DNA from: an uncultured Lactobacillus sp.
GTDB lineage: Bacteria; Bacillota; Bacilli; Lactobacillales; Lactobacillaceae
Assembly: GCF_948948975.1 (NCBI RefSeq)
Contig: NZ_CARBVX010000017.1
Location: 1 to 42,936, forward strand
Direction: 5' to 3'
Length of the DNA: 42,936 nucleotides
Positions 33,142-42,629 of the stretch are shown piece after piece (position 1 is the first letter of the stretch; each line of letters opens with the position of its first letter). A program made the translations under genes and the position numbers. The notes beneath the pieces are model-generated. The model was not told the origin of the DNA, did not search any database, and saw only the letters and a list, made by a program, of their open reading frames with translations.

Positions 33142-35046
33142 ATGAAAATGAAGACTTACGAATCAAATGAATATGATGTAATTGTTGTTGGAGCAGGTCA
33201 TGCGGGAGTAGAGGCAGCCTTAGCAGCAGCTCGAATGGGAGAAAAGACACTTCTTTTAACGATCAATTTAGATATGGTAGCTTTTATGCCATGTAACCCA
33301 TCAGTTGGTGGACCAGCAAAGGGTACTGTGGTACGTGAAATCGATGCTCTTGGCGGAGAAATGGGTAAAAACATTGATGCCACTTATATTCAAATGAGAA
33401 TGCTTAATACGGGAAAAGGTCCTGCAGTTAGAGCATTGCGAGCACAAGCCGACAAATGGCAATATCATGAGCGTATGAAAGATACAATTGAAAATGAGCC
33501 TAATTTAACTTTACGTCAAGCTGTCGCAGATGAGCTGATCGTTGAAGATGGAGTATGTAAAGGCTTGATTACTAATACTGGTGCAAAGTATTATGCTAAA
33601 AGCGTAGTCTTGACCACGGGAACAGCAGCTAGAGGAAAAATTATTATTGGAGAATTGGCTTATTCTTCAGGTCCTAATAACTCACTTCCGTCTATTAAAT
33701 TACCTGAAAATCTTGAAAAGTTAGGCTTTAAATTACGTCGTTTTAAGACTGGTACTCCTCCTCGAGTTGATGGTAATACCATTGATTATTCAAAAACTGA
33801 AGAGGAGCCTGGAGACAAAGAACCAAGACATTTTTCTTACACTAGTAAAGATAGTGACTACCTAGAAGATCAAATGTCTTGTTACATGACTTATACTAAT
33901 ACCGTAACGCATGATATTATTCGTGCAAATCTTGATCGTGCCCCAATGTTTTCTGGGGTTATCAAGGGTGTGGGCCCACGTTACTGCCCTTCAATTGAAG
34001 ATAAGGTAGTTCGTTTTGCAGATAAAGATCGTCACCAAATTTTCTTAGAGCCAGAGGGACGCCATACCAAGGAAATTTACGTAGGTGACTTTTCTACTTC
34101 AATGCCCGAAGAAGTACAATTGAAGATGCTTCATAGTGTTGCTGGTCTAGAAAAAGCAGAATTGATGCGCCCAGGATACGCAATTGAATATGACGTAATT
34201 GAACCTTGGCAATTAAAGCATACTTTAGAGACAAAAAATATTAAGCATCTTTTCACTGCTGGTCAAATGAACGGAACATCTGGTTATGAAGAAGCAGCAG
34301 GTCAAGGATTAATTGCTGGTATTAATGCAGCCTTAAGCGCTCAAAATAAGCCTGGATTTACTTTACAACGTGATGAAGCATATATTGGGGTCTTAATTGA
34401 TGACCTAGTAACTAAAGGAACAAATGAACCATATCGTTTACTTACTAGTCGTGCAGAATATCGTCTTCTTCTTCGTCACGACAATGCAGATTTACGTCTA
34501 ACTGAAAAAGGTCATGAATTAGGATTAATTTCAGAAGATCGTTATAAGGAATTCCAAGATAAAAAGCGAGCTATTTCCCAGGCAATGGAAGCTATTAAGA
34601 AAGTTACTATTCACCCTACTGATGAGGTTCAAGAATATTTAGCTAGTGTTAAGCAAGATCGCTTAAATGCAGGGGTTAGCGGTGCAGACTTTTTGAAGCG
34701 ACCACGTGTAACTTTTGATGCAGTTGAAAAATTAAGTGGTGAAACTTTAGCTACTGATCGCTACGTGAAAGAACAAGTTGAAATTGCATTGAAATATGAG
34801 GGTTATATCAAGAAAGAAAAGACTTTGGTTGATCGTTTGCATCGACTTGAGTCGAAGAAAATTCCAGTCGATATTGACTACAATGCAATTCCAAGTTTAG
34901 CAACTGAAGCGCGTCAAAAATTTGAAAAAATTCGTCCTGAGTCGATTGCTCAAGCTGAGAGAATTTCTGGTGTAAATCCAGCTGATTTAGCAATTTTAAC
35001 CGCATATATTCAACAAGGAAGAATTGCAAAGATAAAAAATAAATAA
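33142..35046 (+). CDS. mnmG: tRNA uridine 5-carboxymethylaminomethyl modification enzyme MnmG
   Basis: The FAD-dependent partner of MnmE. The product has 634 residues from ATG 33142 (632 from ATG 33148, equally possible). The N-terminal FAD site is [19 protein letters not shown]; later signatures are [13 protein letters not shown] and [17 protein letters not shown] (about 267-283). The C-terminal helical domain binds MnmE. It begins 1 nt after the mnmE stop codon, so the pair is translationally coupled. The usual downstream rsmG-parA-parB genes are not present here. Confidence 0.97.
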   Translation: MKMKTYESNEYDVIVVGAGHAGVEAALAAARMGEKTLLLTINLDMVAFMPCNPSVGGPAKGTVVREIDALGGEMGKNIDATYIQMRMLNTGKGPAVRALRAQADKWQYHERMKDTIENEPNLTLRQAVADELIVEDGVCKGLITNTGAKYYAKSVVLTTGTAARGKIIIGELAYSSGPNNSLPSIKLPENLEKLGFKLRRFKTGTPPRVDGNTIDYSKTEEEPGDKEPRHFSYTSKDSDYLEDQMSCYMTYTNTVTHDIIRANLDRAPMFSGVIKGVGPRYCPSIEDKVVRFADKDRHQIFLEPEGRHTKEIYVGDFSTSMPEEVQLKMLHSVAGLEKAELMRPGYAIEYDVIEPWQLKHTLETKNIKHLFTAGQMNGTSGYEEAAGQGLIAGINAALSAQNKPGFTLQRDEAYIGVLIDDLVTKGTNEPYRLLTSRAEYRLLLRHDNADLRLTEKGHELGLISEDRYKEFQDKKRAISQAMEAIKKVTIHPTDEVQEYLASVKQDRLNAGVSGADFLKRPRVTFDAVEKLSGETLATDRYVKEQVEIALKYEGYIKKEKTLVDRLHRLESKKIPVDIDYNAIPSLATEARQKFEKIRPESIAQAERISGVNPADLAILTAYIQQGRIAKIKNK

Positions 35047-35054
35047 CTATTTTT

Positions 35055-35090
35055 AAGGCAAAAAAATAAAAAAATTTTTTGCCTTTTTTT
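35055..35090 (+). terminator. mnmG terminator
   Basis: AGGCAAAAAA and TTTTTTGCCT form a stem, followed by further T residues. Confidence 0.8.
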
Positions 35091-35211
35091 GTTGAGTATG
35101 ATCACTTAATCACAGTTTAAAGTTGCTACCTAACGAGAAATTTCGTAAAAGAGTAAATAGTTTGTGAATTAATTATTTTTGATAATGATAAAATACTGGT
35201 CTATCAATGTT

Positions 35212-35225
35212 AGGAACCGCTTTCA
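35212..35225. promoter_or_regulatory. Weak cre-like site before pyruvate oxidase
   Basis: AGGAACCGCTTTCA matches the cre consensus at 11 of 14 positions, with a good right half (CGCTTTCA). It is about 65 nt before the start codon, just after a probable -10 (TAAAAT at 35189-35194). Consistent with glucose repression of pox, but the match is modest. Confidence 0.45.
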
Positions 35226-35290
35226 ATTATGTTACAAATGTGTTTTAATCAAAGTGTAAGAAAAAAACATTAAGGAGATGCTTGTAGACT

Positions 35291-37099
35291 ATGACAAAGA
35301 TTAGCGGCTCAGATGCAATGTTCCAAGTCTTGTATGATTGGGGTATTGATCATATATACGGTTTTCCAGGTGGATCATTTGACTCAACAATGAATGCAAT
35401 TCATAACTGGAAAGATAAGATAAAGTTTATTGAAGTAAGACATGAAGAAGCTGGTGCCTTAGCAGCTTCTGCTGAATATAAAATTAGTGGGAAAGTAGGA
35501 GTTTGTTTTGGTTCTGCTGGTCCGGGTGCCGTTCACTTAATGAACGGACTATATGATGCAAAATATGATAAGACACCAATGGTTGCAATTGTTGCTAATG
35601 TTCCAACCAGTCGTCAAGATATTGATTTCTTCCAAGCTTTTGATGAAAAGCCATGGTTTGATCCAGTTGCAGTCTGGAATCATCAAGCAAAAACTGCTGA
35701 ATCTATCCCGGTTTTAATGGATGAGGCAATTCGTCAAGCTTATCAAAAGAAGGGCCCAGCTGTTTTGATTTTACCAAAGGACTTTGGTTGGAATAAGATC
35801 GAAGATAACTTCCGTAATAACGCAGCAGCACATAAAGTTGTTCCTAATTTCCCGGCACCTCGTAAGGAGCAAATTGATAAAGCTCTTGAATTAATTAAAG
35901 AAGCTAAAAATCCAATTGTTTACTTTGGTCATGGTGCTCAAGATGCTAGTGCAGAATTAAAGGAATTTTCTGATAAATTTAAGATGCCACTAGTTTCATC
36001 AGTTTTAGGAAAAGGAATTGTTGAGGATGAGTTTCCAGCATACATGGGCTCAATTGGTCGTGTTGGTGCTAAGCCAAGTAATGATATTCAAACTCATGCC
36101 GATTTAGTAGTTTGGGTTGGTAACAATTCACCATTCTCTGTCTTCTTCTTCAATCCTAAGGCAAAAGTAATCCAAATTGATATTAATTCAGAAAGACTGG
36201 GTAAGCGTCATGCTGTAACTGTTCCAATGTTAGCTGATTCTAAGAAAACTTTACGTGCTTTAATTGAAACTGGTGAAAGTCGCACAGAATCCCCATTATA
36301 CAAGGCTGCTCTTGCTGATCGTGAAAACTGGGAAGCTTGGCTTGAAAGTTTTAATGATTCTAATGAAATGCCAATGAGAGTGGAGCCAATTTTTGATATA
36401 ATCAATAAGAGGGCTGCCAACGATGCAGTATTTGCAGTAGATGTAGGTAATGTAAATATTAATTTTGATCGTTTGATGCATTTACATGATGATCAAAAGT
36501 GGACTACATCAGGGTTATATGCAACTATGGGCTATGGTGCTCCAGCTGCTTTGGCTGCCGCAACTATTTATCCAGACCGTGAAGTATGGAATCTAGCTGG
36601 TGATGGTGGTTTTGCCATGATGAATCAAGAACTTTTAACCCAAGCTCGCTACAATATGCATGTCATTAATGTGGTCTTCACTAATGAAACTTTGGGCTAT
36701 ATTGAAGCTGAACAGGTTGATGAATCTCACCAACCATTATCTGGTGTAAAGCTTCCTGACAATGATTGGGCTATGACTGCTGAAGGTATGAATGTAAAAG
36801 GCTTTACTGTTCGTACCAAGAGAGAATTTGAAGATGCAGTAGCTGCTGCTCAACAAATGGAAGGACCAGTTTTAATCGACTGTAAGATTACTCACGATAT
36901 GCCATATTCAACTGAATTAAATACTTTAGATGATCCAGCTTTCGTTGCTAAATATGATGCTCAAGCTTTGAAGCCATTTAGTTACTTCGCTGGTAAGTAT
37001 GGAGTTGAGGCAGATGCTGCATCTGGTGCATCTGAACATACTGAAGCAGAGCCAGTTGAAGCTAAAGAAGATGCTTCATCAGGCGCATCACGCCATTAA
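35291..37099 (+). CDS. pox: Pyruvate oxidase
   Basis: Converts pyruvate, phosphate and oxygen to acetyl phosphate, CO2 and H2O2 using thiamine diphosphate and FAD; it is a source of ATP via acetate kinase and of peroxide that inhibits competitors. The 602-residue protein has the N-terminal PP-like domain with catalytic glutamate in RHEEAGALAAS (about residue 54), the FAD-binding middle domain and the C-terminal ThDP site GDGGFAMMNQEL (about 438-449). The C-terminus ends in an Ala/Glu/Ser-rich tail with two related units (DAASGAS, DASSGAS) beyond the usual end. The ATG follows AAGGAGATG. Single gene with its own terminator. Confidence 0.95.
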   Translation: MTKISGSDAMFQVLYDWGIDHIYGFPGGSFDSTMNAIHNWKDKIKFIEVRHEEAGALAASAEYKISGKVGVCFGSAGPGAVHLMNGLYDAKYDKTPMVAIVANVPTSRQDIDFFQAFDEKPWFDPVAVWNHQAKTAESIPVLMDEAIRQAYQKKGPAVLILPKDFGWNKIEDNFRNNAAAHKVVPNFPAPRKEQIDKALELIKEAKNPIVYFGHGAQDASAELKEFSDKFKMPLVSSVLGKGIVEDEFPAYMGSIGRVGAKPSNDIQTHADLVVWVGNNSPFSVFFFNPKAKVIQIDINSERLGKRHAVTVPMLADSKKTLRALIETGESRTESPLYKAALADRENWEAWLESFNDSNEMPMRVEPIFDIINKRAANDAVFAVDVGNVNINFDRLMHLHDDQKWTTSGLYATMGYGAPAALAAATIYPDREVWNLAGDGGFAMMNQELLTQARYNMHVINVVFTNETLGYIEAEQVDESHQPLSGVKLPDNDWAMTAEGMNVKGFTVRTKREFEDAVAAAQQMEGPVLIDCKITHDMPYSTELNTLDDPAFVAKYDAQALKPFSYFAGKYGVEADAASGASEHTEAEPVEAKEDASSGASRH

Positions 37100-37116
37100 T
37101 TTCCTAGGAAATAAGT

Positions 37117-37155
37117 AAATAAAGAGTTCGCATAGCTGAACTCTTTATTTTTTTA
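37117..37155 (+). terminator. Pyruvate oxidase terminator
   Basis: AATAAAGAGTTC and GAACTCTTTATT form a 12-bp stem followed by TTTTT. Confidence 0.9.
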
Positions 37156-37244
37156 ATAAAAAGTAAGCAAAGTTGTGCGAAATTCATAATAAAAAAGTAT
37201 ACTAGTAGATGAACGAATTTTATTAAATATGTGGAGGCAAAAAT

Positions 37245-38633
37245 ATGCAACAATTTGGGGTTATTGGCTTGTCCGTTATGGGGAAAAACCTTGCCTTAAA
37301 CGTTAAAAATCATGGCTACTCTGTCTCTGGATTTTCAATTGATAAGCCAGAGGTTGACGCTTTAGCAAAATATGAAGATGAAAATTTAAAGCCAACTTAT
37401 ACTTGGGAAGAATTTGTTAATTCACTAGAAAAGCCACGAAAAATCTTGATTCAAATCATGGCTGGTAAACCAGTTGATGAAACTTTACAAAAATTATTGC
37501 CTCTTTTAGATAAGGGCGATATTTTAATTGACGGTGGTAATTCTAATTTCCACGATACTAATCGTCGCTACAAGGAAATGGAAAAGCACGGTATTCACTT
37601 CATTGGTATGGGTGTTTCTGGCGGTGAAGAGGGAGCTTTGAACGGTCCTGCCTTAATGCCAGGTGGTGACGAAAAGGCTTATGAAGAAGTAGCACCAATT
37701 CTTGAAGCTATGGCAGCCAAGACTCCAACTGGTCAACCATGTGTTGGTTATATTGGGCCAGCAGGTAGTGGTCACTATGTGAAGATGGTTCACAATGGTA
37801 TTGAATATGGCATTATGCAGATTATTTCTGAAGTATATGATGTTTTACGCACCGTTGGTCATTATTCAAATGATGAAATGAGTGAAATTTTCAAAGAGTG
37901 GAATAAGGGTGCTTTACAAGCTTACCTAATTGAAATCACTTCAAAAGTCTTAAAGCAAAAAGATGATTTGACTGATGATCATATTATTGATCATATTTTA
38001 AATGAAGCTTCTTATAAGGGAACAGGTAACTGGATGCTTGAAGATGCAATTCGTCTAGGTGCACCAATTACTGTAATTGCAGAAGCTGTTCTTGCTCGCT
38101 TTATGTCAAAAGCAACTTTAAGAAATGATCCTGAACCAAAGATTGATCCAGAAAAGGCTCCAAAAGACTTAGTTGATCAACTCGCAAAGGCACTTTACTT
38201 AGCTATGGCTGTTTCATATGGTCAAGGATTTGAACAATTAACTATGGCCGCAAAAGCTTACAACTGGCGTTTGCACTATTCAACTATTGCCCAAAACTGG
38301 GAAGCTGGATGTATTATTCGCTCACAAATGCTTCATGATATTAAGTTTGCTTATAATGCTGATAAAGACTTACCTAACTTATTTAAGGCCCCATTCTTTG
38401 ATAAGGTGAAAAAAGAAAATATTGGTGCTCTTAGAGATGTGGTTAAGATTGCTGCTGATGCTGGTGTACCAACCCCAACTCTTAGTGCGGCTTTAAATTA
38501 CTTAGAATCTATTTTTAACCCACGCTTACCTCAAAATATTATTCAAGGTCAACGTGATTACTTTGGCGCACACACTTACCAAAGAAATGATCGTCCAGGT
38601 ACTTTCCATACTGAATGGTACGAAGAAAAATAA
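37245..38633 (+). CDS. gnd: 6-phosphogluconate dehydrogenase, decarboxylating
   Basis: Oxidises 6-phosphogluconate to ribulose 5-phosphate and CO2 with reduction of NADP+, in the oxidative pentose phosphate or phosphoketolase route. The 462-residue protein has the nucleotide motif GVIGLSVMGKNLALN (residues 5-19), the substrate signature MGVSGGEEGALNGPALMPGG (about 125-144) and catalytic HYVKMVHNGIEYG with Lys and Glu (about 178-190). The C-terminal ends RNDRPGTFHTEW. The start ATG has TGGAGGC upstream. A possible promoter is TTGTGC with TATACT at 19 nt spacing. It ends just before a parS-like site and a terminator. Confidence 0.97.
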   Translation: MQQFGVIGLSVMGKNLALNVKNHGYSVSGFSIDKPEVDALAKYEDENLKPTYTWEEFVNSLEKPRKILIQIMAGKPVDETLQKLLPLLDKGDILIDGGNSNFHDTNRRYKEMEKHGIHFIGMGVSGGEEGALNGPALMPGGDEKAYEEVAPILEAMAAKTPTGQPCVGYIGPAGSGHYVKMVHNGIEYGIMQIISEVYDVLRTVGHYSNDEMSEIFKEWNKGALQAYLIEITSKVLKQKDDLTDDHIIDHILNEASYKGTGNWMLEDAIRLGAPITVIAEAVLARFMSKATLRNDPEPKIDPEKAPKDLVDQLAKALYLAMAVSYGQGFEQLTMAAKAYNWRLHYSTIAQNWEAGCIIRSQMLHDIKFAYNADKDLPNLFKAPFFDKVKKENIGALRDVVKIAADAGVPTPTLSAALNYLESIFNPRLPQNIIQGQRDYFGAHTYQRNDRPGTFHTEWYEEK

Positions 38634-38636
38634 CAA

Positions 38637-38652
38637 TGTTTCACATGAAACT
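38637..38652. promoter_or_regulatory. parS: parS-like partition site, right of origin
   Basis: TGTTTCACATGAAACT matches the firmicute parS consensus at 14 of 16 positions and starts 3 nt after the gnd stop codon, about 8 kb from the origin. In reverse complement its core is CATGTG, as in the left site at 13716-13731. Confidence 0.65.
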
Positions 38653-38684
38653 AAAAAAGTCACTACAGATGTAGTGACTTTTTG
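38653..38684 (+). terminator. gnd terminator
   Basis: AGTCACTAC and GTAGTGACT form a 9-bp stem with T run after it. Confidence 0.9.
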
Positions 38685-38732
38685 CGTTAAAATAAAGCAG
38701 TATCTAATAAATAGGGATGTAGGTAAGTAAGA

Positions 38733-40286
38733 ATGAGGAAAGAAGAAAAAGATAATCTAAAATTGATGCTGCAGGCATTAATTGTAGGACTAATTGCAGG
38801 GGCTGTAGTTGGACTATTTAGATTTGGAATTGAAAAGACGTCTGCTTTTTGGCTCTATCTTTTTAAAGAGGCCCATAATAATCCAGTTTGGTTTGTTGCA
38901 ATTGTTCTTGGGTTAGCCGCAGTAGGGATCATAGCGGGATATTTTGTTAAACAATATCCACACGTTGGAGGATCCGGTATTCCGGAAGTTAAATTACAGC
39001 TTCAAGGTAAGCTCCAACTTAAATGGTGGCAGATTTTGTGGAGAAAGCTCATCGGGGGAATCTTAGTAATTGGAACGGGCTTGTTTCTAGGACCTGAGGG
39101 ACCATCCCTTCAACTTGGTTCATCCATTGGCCAGGGAGTGGGTGAGAAGCTAAAACAAAGTAAATACAATCAAAGGGTATTACTTGCAACGGGAGCTGCC
39201 AGTGGTTTATCAGCTGCATTTGGAGCACCATTGAGTGGAGCACTATTTGTTTTAGAAGAAATTTTTCATAATTTCTCTCCGCGAGTTTGGATGAATTCCT
39301 TGGTAGGAGCAATTGCCGCTAATTTTATGGTGTCCTACTTTTTTGGCTTACACCATGCTTTAGGGATGCCATATGATCATTCATTTCCAATTTATTTGTA
39401 CTGGCATTTGGTGATTTTAGGGATTATCCTGGGACTATTAGGCCATTTATATAAAAAAGGTTTATTTGGATTAAAAAAAGTCTATTTAAAAATCACCTGG
39501 TTACCACGTTGGCTACATGGTTTAATTCCATTAACAATTTTAATTCCAATTATGTATTATTGGCCGTTAATTACTGGACCAGGTAATCGTTTGATTTTAT
39601 CTTTACAGAAAATGCTCACTCAAGGTGGATGGACATTAGTTGGAATTTTAGCATTTTACTATGTGCTGCGAATTGCATTTTCAATTATTTCTTATGATTC
39701 AGGTTTACCTAGTGGTATATTTTTGCCAATTTTAACTATGGGCGCTCTAATTGGAGCAACCTATGGTACATTAATGGTACAACTTGGCTTAATGCCTGCA
39801 CACTTAGTTATTAACTTAATAATTTTTTCAATGGCAGGTTATTTTGCGGCGATAATTCGCGCACCATTTACAGCAATTATTTTGATTACTGAAATGGTCG
39901 GATCGCTTCTTCACTTAATGCCACTGGCTGTTGTGGCATTTATTGCACTTTTAATCGATCAAATTCTTGGTGGCAAGCCAATCTATGACAGCTTGGCAGC
40001 CGCTATGATGCCAAAAACACGTTTACAACCAATATCGGGTGAAGAAGATGAATTAGATATCCCTGTGTATGAAAATAGTAAGTTAGTAGATCAGGAAATC
40101 AAGGATATTAACTGGCCCGATAATGTGCTTGTTAGAACGATTAGAAGGGGAAGCCGAGAAATAATTCCTCATGGTGATACCGTAATTGTAGCAGGAGACT
40201 TATTAATTCTTGGAGTTGACCATAATAACCGTCCAGCGGCATATGATGCAATGAAAGAATTGCAGGGCGTAGAACTTGATGGATAA
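38733..40286 (+). CDS. ClC-family chloride channel/transporter with C-terminal TrkA_C domain
   Basis: ClC proteins move chloride or fluoride across the membrane, many as H+/Cl- exchangers. The 517-residue protein has ten or more hydrophobic segments and the ClC filter motifs GSGIPEVK (about residues 79-86), GPEGPSLQLG with the gating glutamate (about 119-128) and GLPSGIFLPILTMGALIG (about 327-344). After about residue 430 comes a cytoplasmic TrkA_C (RCK_C) module, with VLVRTIRRGSREIIPHGDTVI and AGDLLILG, which may bind a nucleotide such as cyclic di-AMP; that is inference from the domain. Start ATG follows a modest AGGTAAG. Monocistronic. Confidence 0.9.
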   Translation: MRKEEKDNLKLMLQALIVGLIAGAVVGLFRFGIEKTSAFWLYLFKEAHNNPVWFVAIVLGLAAVGIIAGYFVKQYPHVGGSGIPEVKLQLQGKLQLKWWQILWRKLIGGILVIGTGLFLGPEGPSLQLGSSIGQGVGEKLKQSKYNQRVLLATGAASGLSAAFGAPLSGALFVLEEIFHNFSPRVWMNSLVGAIAANFMVSYFFGLHHALGMPYDHSFPIYLYWHLVILGIILGLLGHLYKKGLFGLKKVYLKITWLPRWLHGLIPLTILIPIMYYWPLITGPGNRLILSLQKMLTQGGWTLVGILAFYYVLRIAFSIISYDSGLPSGIFLPILTMGALIGATYGTLMVQLGLMPAHLVINLIIFSMAGYFAAIIRAPFTAIILITEMVGSLLHLMPLAVVAFIALLIDQILGGKPIYDSLAAAMMPKTRLQPISGEEDELDIPVYENSKLVDQEIKDINWPDNVLVRTIRRGSREIIPHGDTVIVAGDLLILGVDHNNRPAAYDAMKELQGVELDG

Positions 40287-40305
40287 AGATAGCTGAATAA
40301 ACACA

Positions 40306-40346
40306 AATAAGCCCTCTAGCTTAAAGTAAGCTGGAGAGCTTATTTT
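40306..40346. terminator. Bidirectional terminator between the ClC gene and mutS2-like gene
   Basis: AATAAGC-CCTC-TAGCTT and AAGCT-GGAG-AGCTTATT form a long stem followed by TTTTA, between convergent genes. Confidence 0.8.
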
Positions 40347-40371
40347 TATAAGGATTTAAATAGTTGTGTTG

Positions 40372-42234
40372 TTACTTTTTCGACTTCTTCCAGGCCTTTT
40401 TGGAACCGCGATCTAAATCCTTATTGAATTTGTATTCTTGCCAATCTTGAATAAATAATAAATCGAGATTATACCCTGTAGGATAAAGTTCTTCAGCTTT
40501 TCGAACTAATTTTGCTCCCTTTATAGGGACAGTCTCAAAAGCTTTATTAACAAAAATTACAATCTGATTAGCTATATCAGCGTTCTCATAAAAGAGGACC
40601 TCTTGGTGATATTTTGGTACTTTGATTCGATCACCTTTTTTAAAAGAAGGTAGAGATTTAACTTTTTTCGGCTTATTTTTAAATTTAAGATTTGCCTGCT
40701 TTAAAGGAAAGCTTCCAGTATTTAAGAAATCTTTAGCTTCTGACAGTACGTTGTCGGGCATACCACTTTTTTCTGCAATCCAGAGAGCACGACTGGCGCC
40801 TACTTGATTTAAAAGTAGTTTATAGGTGGGATGTAGAGTTTGTAAGTCAAAATCCATTGCTGCCGTAATAAAAGCAGGATTTTTAGTCGAATAATCTTTT
40901 ATAGCGCTATAGTGGGTGGTTGCTAAGATGACGCAACCTTTTAGTTGCAGGGTTTGCAGGATAGCAATGGCAAGAGCTGCACCTTCATTGGGATCTGTTC
41001 CACTACCTAGTTCATCTAACAAAATCAGACTGCTTGGAGTGGCCTTTTGAACAATCTCTGCCATCTTTTTCATTTCAGCAGAAAATGTTGAGAGAGAGTT
41101 ATCTAAGTCTTGATGATCACCAATTGAAGTAGAGATTTCTGTCATAACCGGAATTGAGCATGGTGATGTACTAGGTAAGAAGAGACCAAATTCACTCATT
41201 GCTGTGGCTAGACCAACAGTTTTGAGTGTAACAGTTTTCCCACCTGCATTTGGTCCAGTAATAATTAAGCCATGTTTAGTTGGATCTAACTTAAGGGATA
41301 GAGGAACGGGATTACTTAACAAGGGATGCTTCATTCCGTTCAATTGAAGCTCATTTTGTTCATTTAAAATTGGGCGTTTGCCATCAGTAGTATGCGAATA
41401 TTTTGCACGTGCTAAGATACAATCTAGATCAACAATAACATTAAGATTGGCTTCAAAATGAGCTAGCTCATTATAGATTTTTGCCGTTAAATTTCCCAAA
41501 ATTTGAGATTCAATTAAGTAAATCTGATTTTCGACTGTAGTTTTTTCTTGAGTAAGATGAACTATCTTGGTTGGCTCAATGAAAACAGTGGTCCCATTAT
41601 TAGATTGATCAATAATATTTCCACCAAAACTATGCTTAAAGCTTGCCTTAACAGGAAGCGTATAGTGAGTATCTTTTTGAATAATCTGAAAATCTTGCAA
41701 CATTGATTGGTACTTTTTTGTCTGCAAGTATTTCTGTAGAGTTTCTTTGATAGTTGTATTTAAGTTACTACTTCTTTGGCGTAGTTTAGTCAGCTCTTTA
41801 TCTGCTCGATCTGAAACCTCTCCGCGCTCAATATCTTGATAAATTAATTCTTCTAGTCTATCTAGAATAGTTAACGTATCACAATAGCTGGCCACAATTG
41901 GAGCCTTAAGTCTTTGTTTATCAAAAAAGCGTACTAATAAGCGAGTAACCCTAATAAAGTCAGCAACTTGTTCTAGTTCTCGGGGATTTAAGATATATCC
42001 CTTTTTCACCTTATTTATGATTGGCGTAAAAGCATCTGAATTAATAAAAGGGATGTGTAGACCGTGATCTAAAATCCAGAACATTTCTTCCGTTTCATCT
42101 AATAACGCATTTGCTTTGACTAACTTGTTTGCAAGTGGTTGAGCTAAAATTTTCTCCTTAGCTTCTGGTGAAACGGCATAGCCAGCTACAAGTTTACGTA
42201 CACGTGAAAATTCGATTTCGTCAGTATTATTCAA
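40372..42234 (-). CDS. MutS2-like ATPase lacking the Smr domain
   Basis: The 620-residue protein has the MutS2 core: an N-terminal helical lever (about residues 1-290), Walker A GPNAGGKTVTLKT (about 319-331), the signature STFSAEMKKM (about 375), Walker B LILLDELGSGTDPNEGAAL (about 404) and ATTHYSAIK. MutS2 proteins act on recombination intermediates and, in Bacillus, on collided ribosomes. Canonical MutS2 is about 780-790 residues with a C-terminal Smr nuclease domain; here the sequence ends with a basic tail (RGSKKAWKKSKK) and no Smr motifs, so this is probably a paralog. The start is TTG at 42232-42234 after AAGGAG. No frame break is visible. Confidence 0.85.
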   Translation of the reverse strand: MNNTDEIEFSRVRKLVAGYAVSPEAKEKILAQPLANKLVKANALLDETEEMFWILDHGLHIPFINSDAFTPIINKVKKGYILNPRELEQVADFIRVTRLLVRFFDKQRLKAPIVASYCDTLTILDRLEELIYQDIERGEVSDRADKELTKLRQRSSNLNTTIKETLQKYLQTKKYQSMLQDFQIIQKDTHYTLPVKASFKHSFGGNIIDQSNNGTTVFIEPTKIVHLTQEKTTVENQIYLIESQILGNLTAKIYNELAHFEANLNVIVDLDCILARAKYSHTTDGKRPILNEQNELQLNGMKHPLLSNPVPLSLKLDPTKHGLIITGPNAGGKTVTLKTVGLATAMSEFGLFLPSTSPCSIPVMTEISTSIGDHQDLDNSLSTFSAEMKKMAEIVQKATPSSLILLDELGSGTDPNEGAALAIAILQTLQLKGCVILATTHYSAIKDYSTKNPAFITAAMDFDLQTLHPTYKLLLNQVGASRALWIAEKSGMPDNVLSEAKDFLNTGSFPLKQANLKFKNKPKKVKSLPSFKKGDRIKVPKYHQEVLFYENADIANQIVIFVNKAFETVPIKGAKLVRKAEELYPTGYNLDLLFIQDWQEYKFNKDLDRGSKKAWKKSKK

Positions 42235-42629
42235 TTTTTATTTTTCTCCTTAAGAAAATAGAATTTAAATTTGTTTTTTCTCAAGGGAAGGTAGATTAGT
42301 CCCTTGAGACTAAAATACAATTAGCATCATATAGCAATATGTCCTTTTCTAAATTATTGATTCTAATGATATAACATTTTTAAGATTAATCAAAGATATA
42401 TTACACTCAACTTTCTAAAATTACTTAAAAATGTAATGAGGTATTTTTTATATTAAAAATAAAACTACATTAAAAAATATTGAAAATAATAATAAGATAA
42501 ATTATAATTTTATTCAACTTTAAATGAAAAAAGTCTCATATGGTTAGATATCAGACTACCTTAGTTCTCAATTAGGAGTTTCTTTCAATAGGAAGCAAAG
42601 TAAGGATAGTTAAAGAAAATGTAGAAATT
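42235..42629. other. AT-rich 395-bp spacer without a confident gene
   Basis: The stretch is extremely AT-rich. Near the mutS2-like start there is a perfect 8-bp inverted repeat, CTCAAGGG (42280-42287) and CCCTTGAG (42301-42308), without a T run, so probably an operator or mRNA hairpin. Only very short ORFs occur (for example MSFSKLLILMI on the plus strand) without ribosome sites. A minus-strand terminator lies at 42526-42557. Confidence 0.6.
42526..42557 (-). terminator. Minus-strand terminator with no gene before it
   Basis: On the minus strand AGTCTGATAT and ATATGAGACT form a stem around CTAACC, followed by TTTTTTC. The only minus-strand DNA upstream of it in the window is the antisense side of the partial gene at 42630, so it may end a small RNA or a transcript from beyond the window. 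Confidence 0.55.

Noticed and set aside
36208..36481. Minus-strand frames inside pox
   Set aside because: Shadows of the pox coding sequence without ribosome sites or domains.
39049..39312. 87-codon minus-strand frame inside the ClC gene
   Set aside because: Shadow of a well-supported membrane protein gene.
42337..42380. Hydrophobic mini-ORF MSFSKLLILMI as a second toxin-like peptide
   Set aside because: No ribosome-binding site, no convergent RNA, no repeats; chance in AT-rich DNA.
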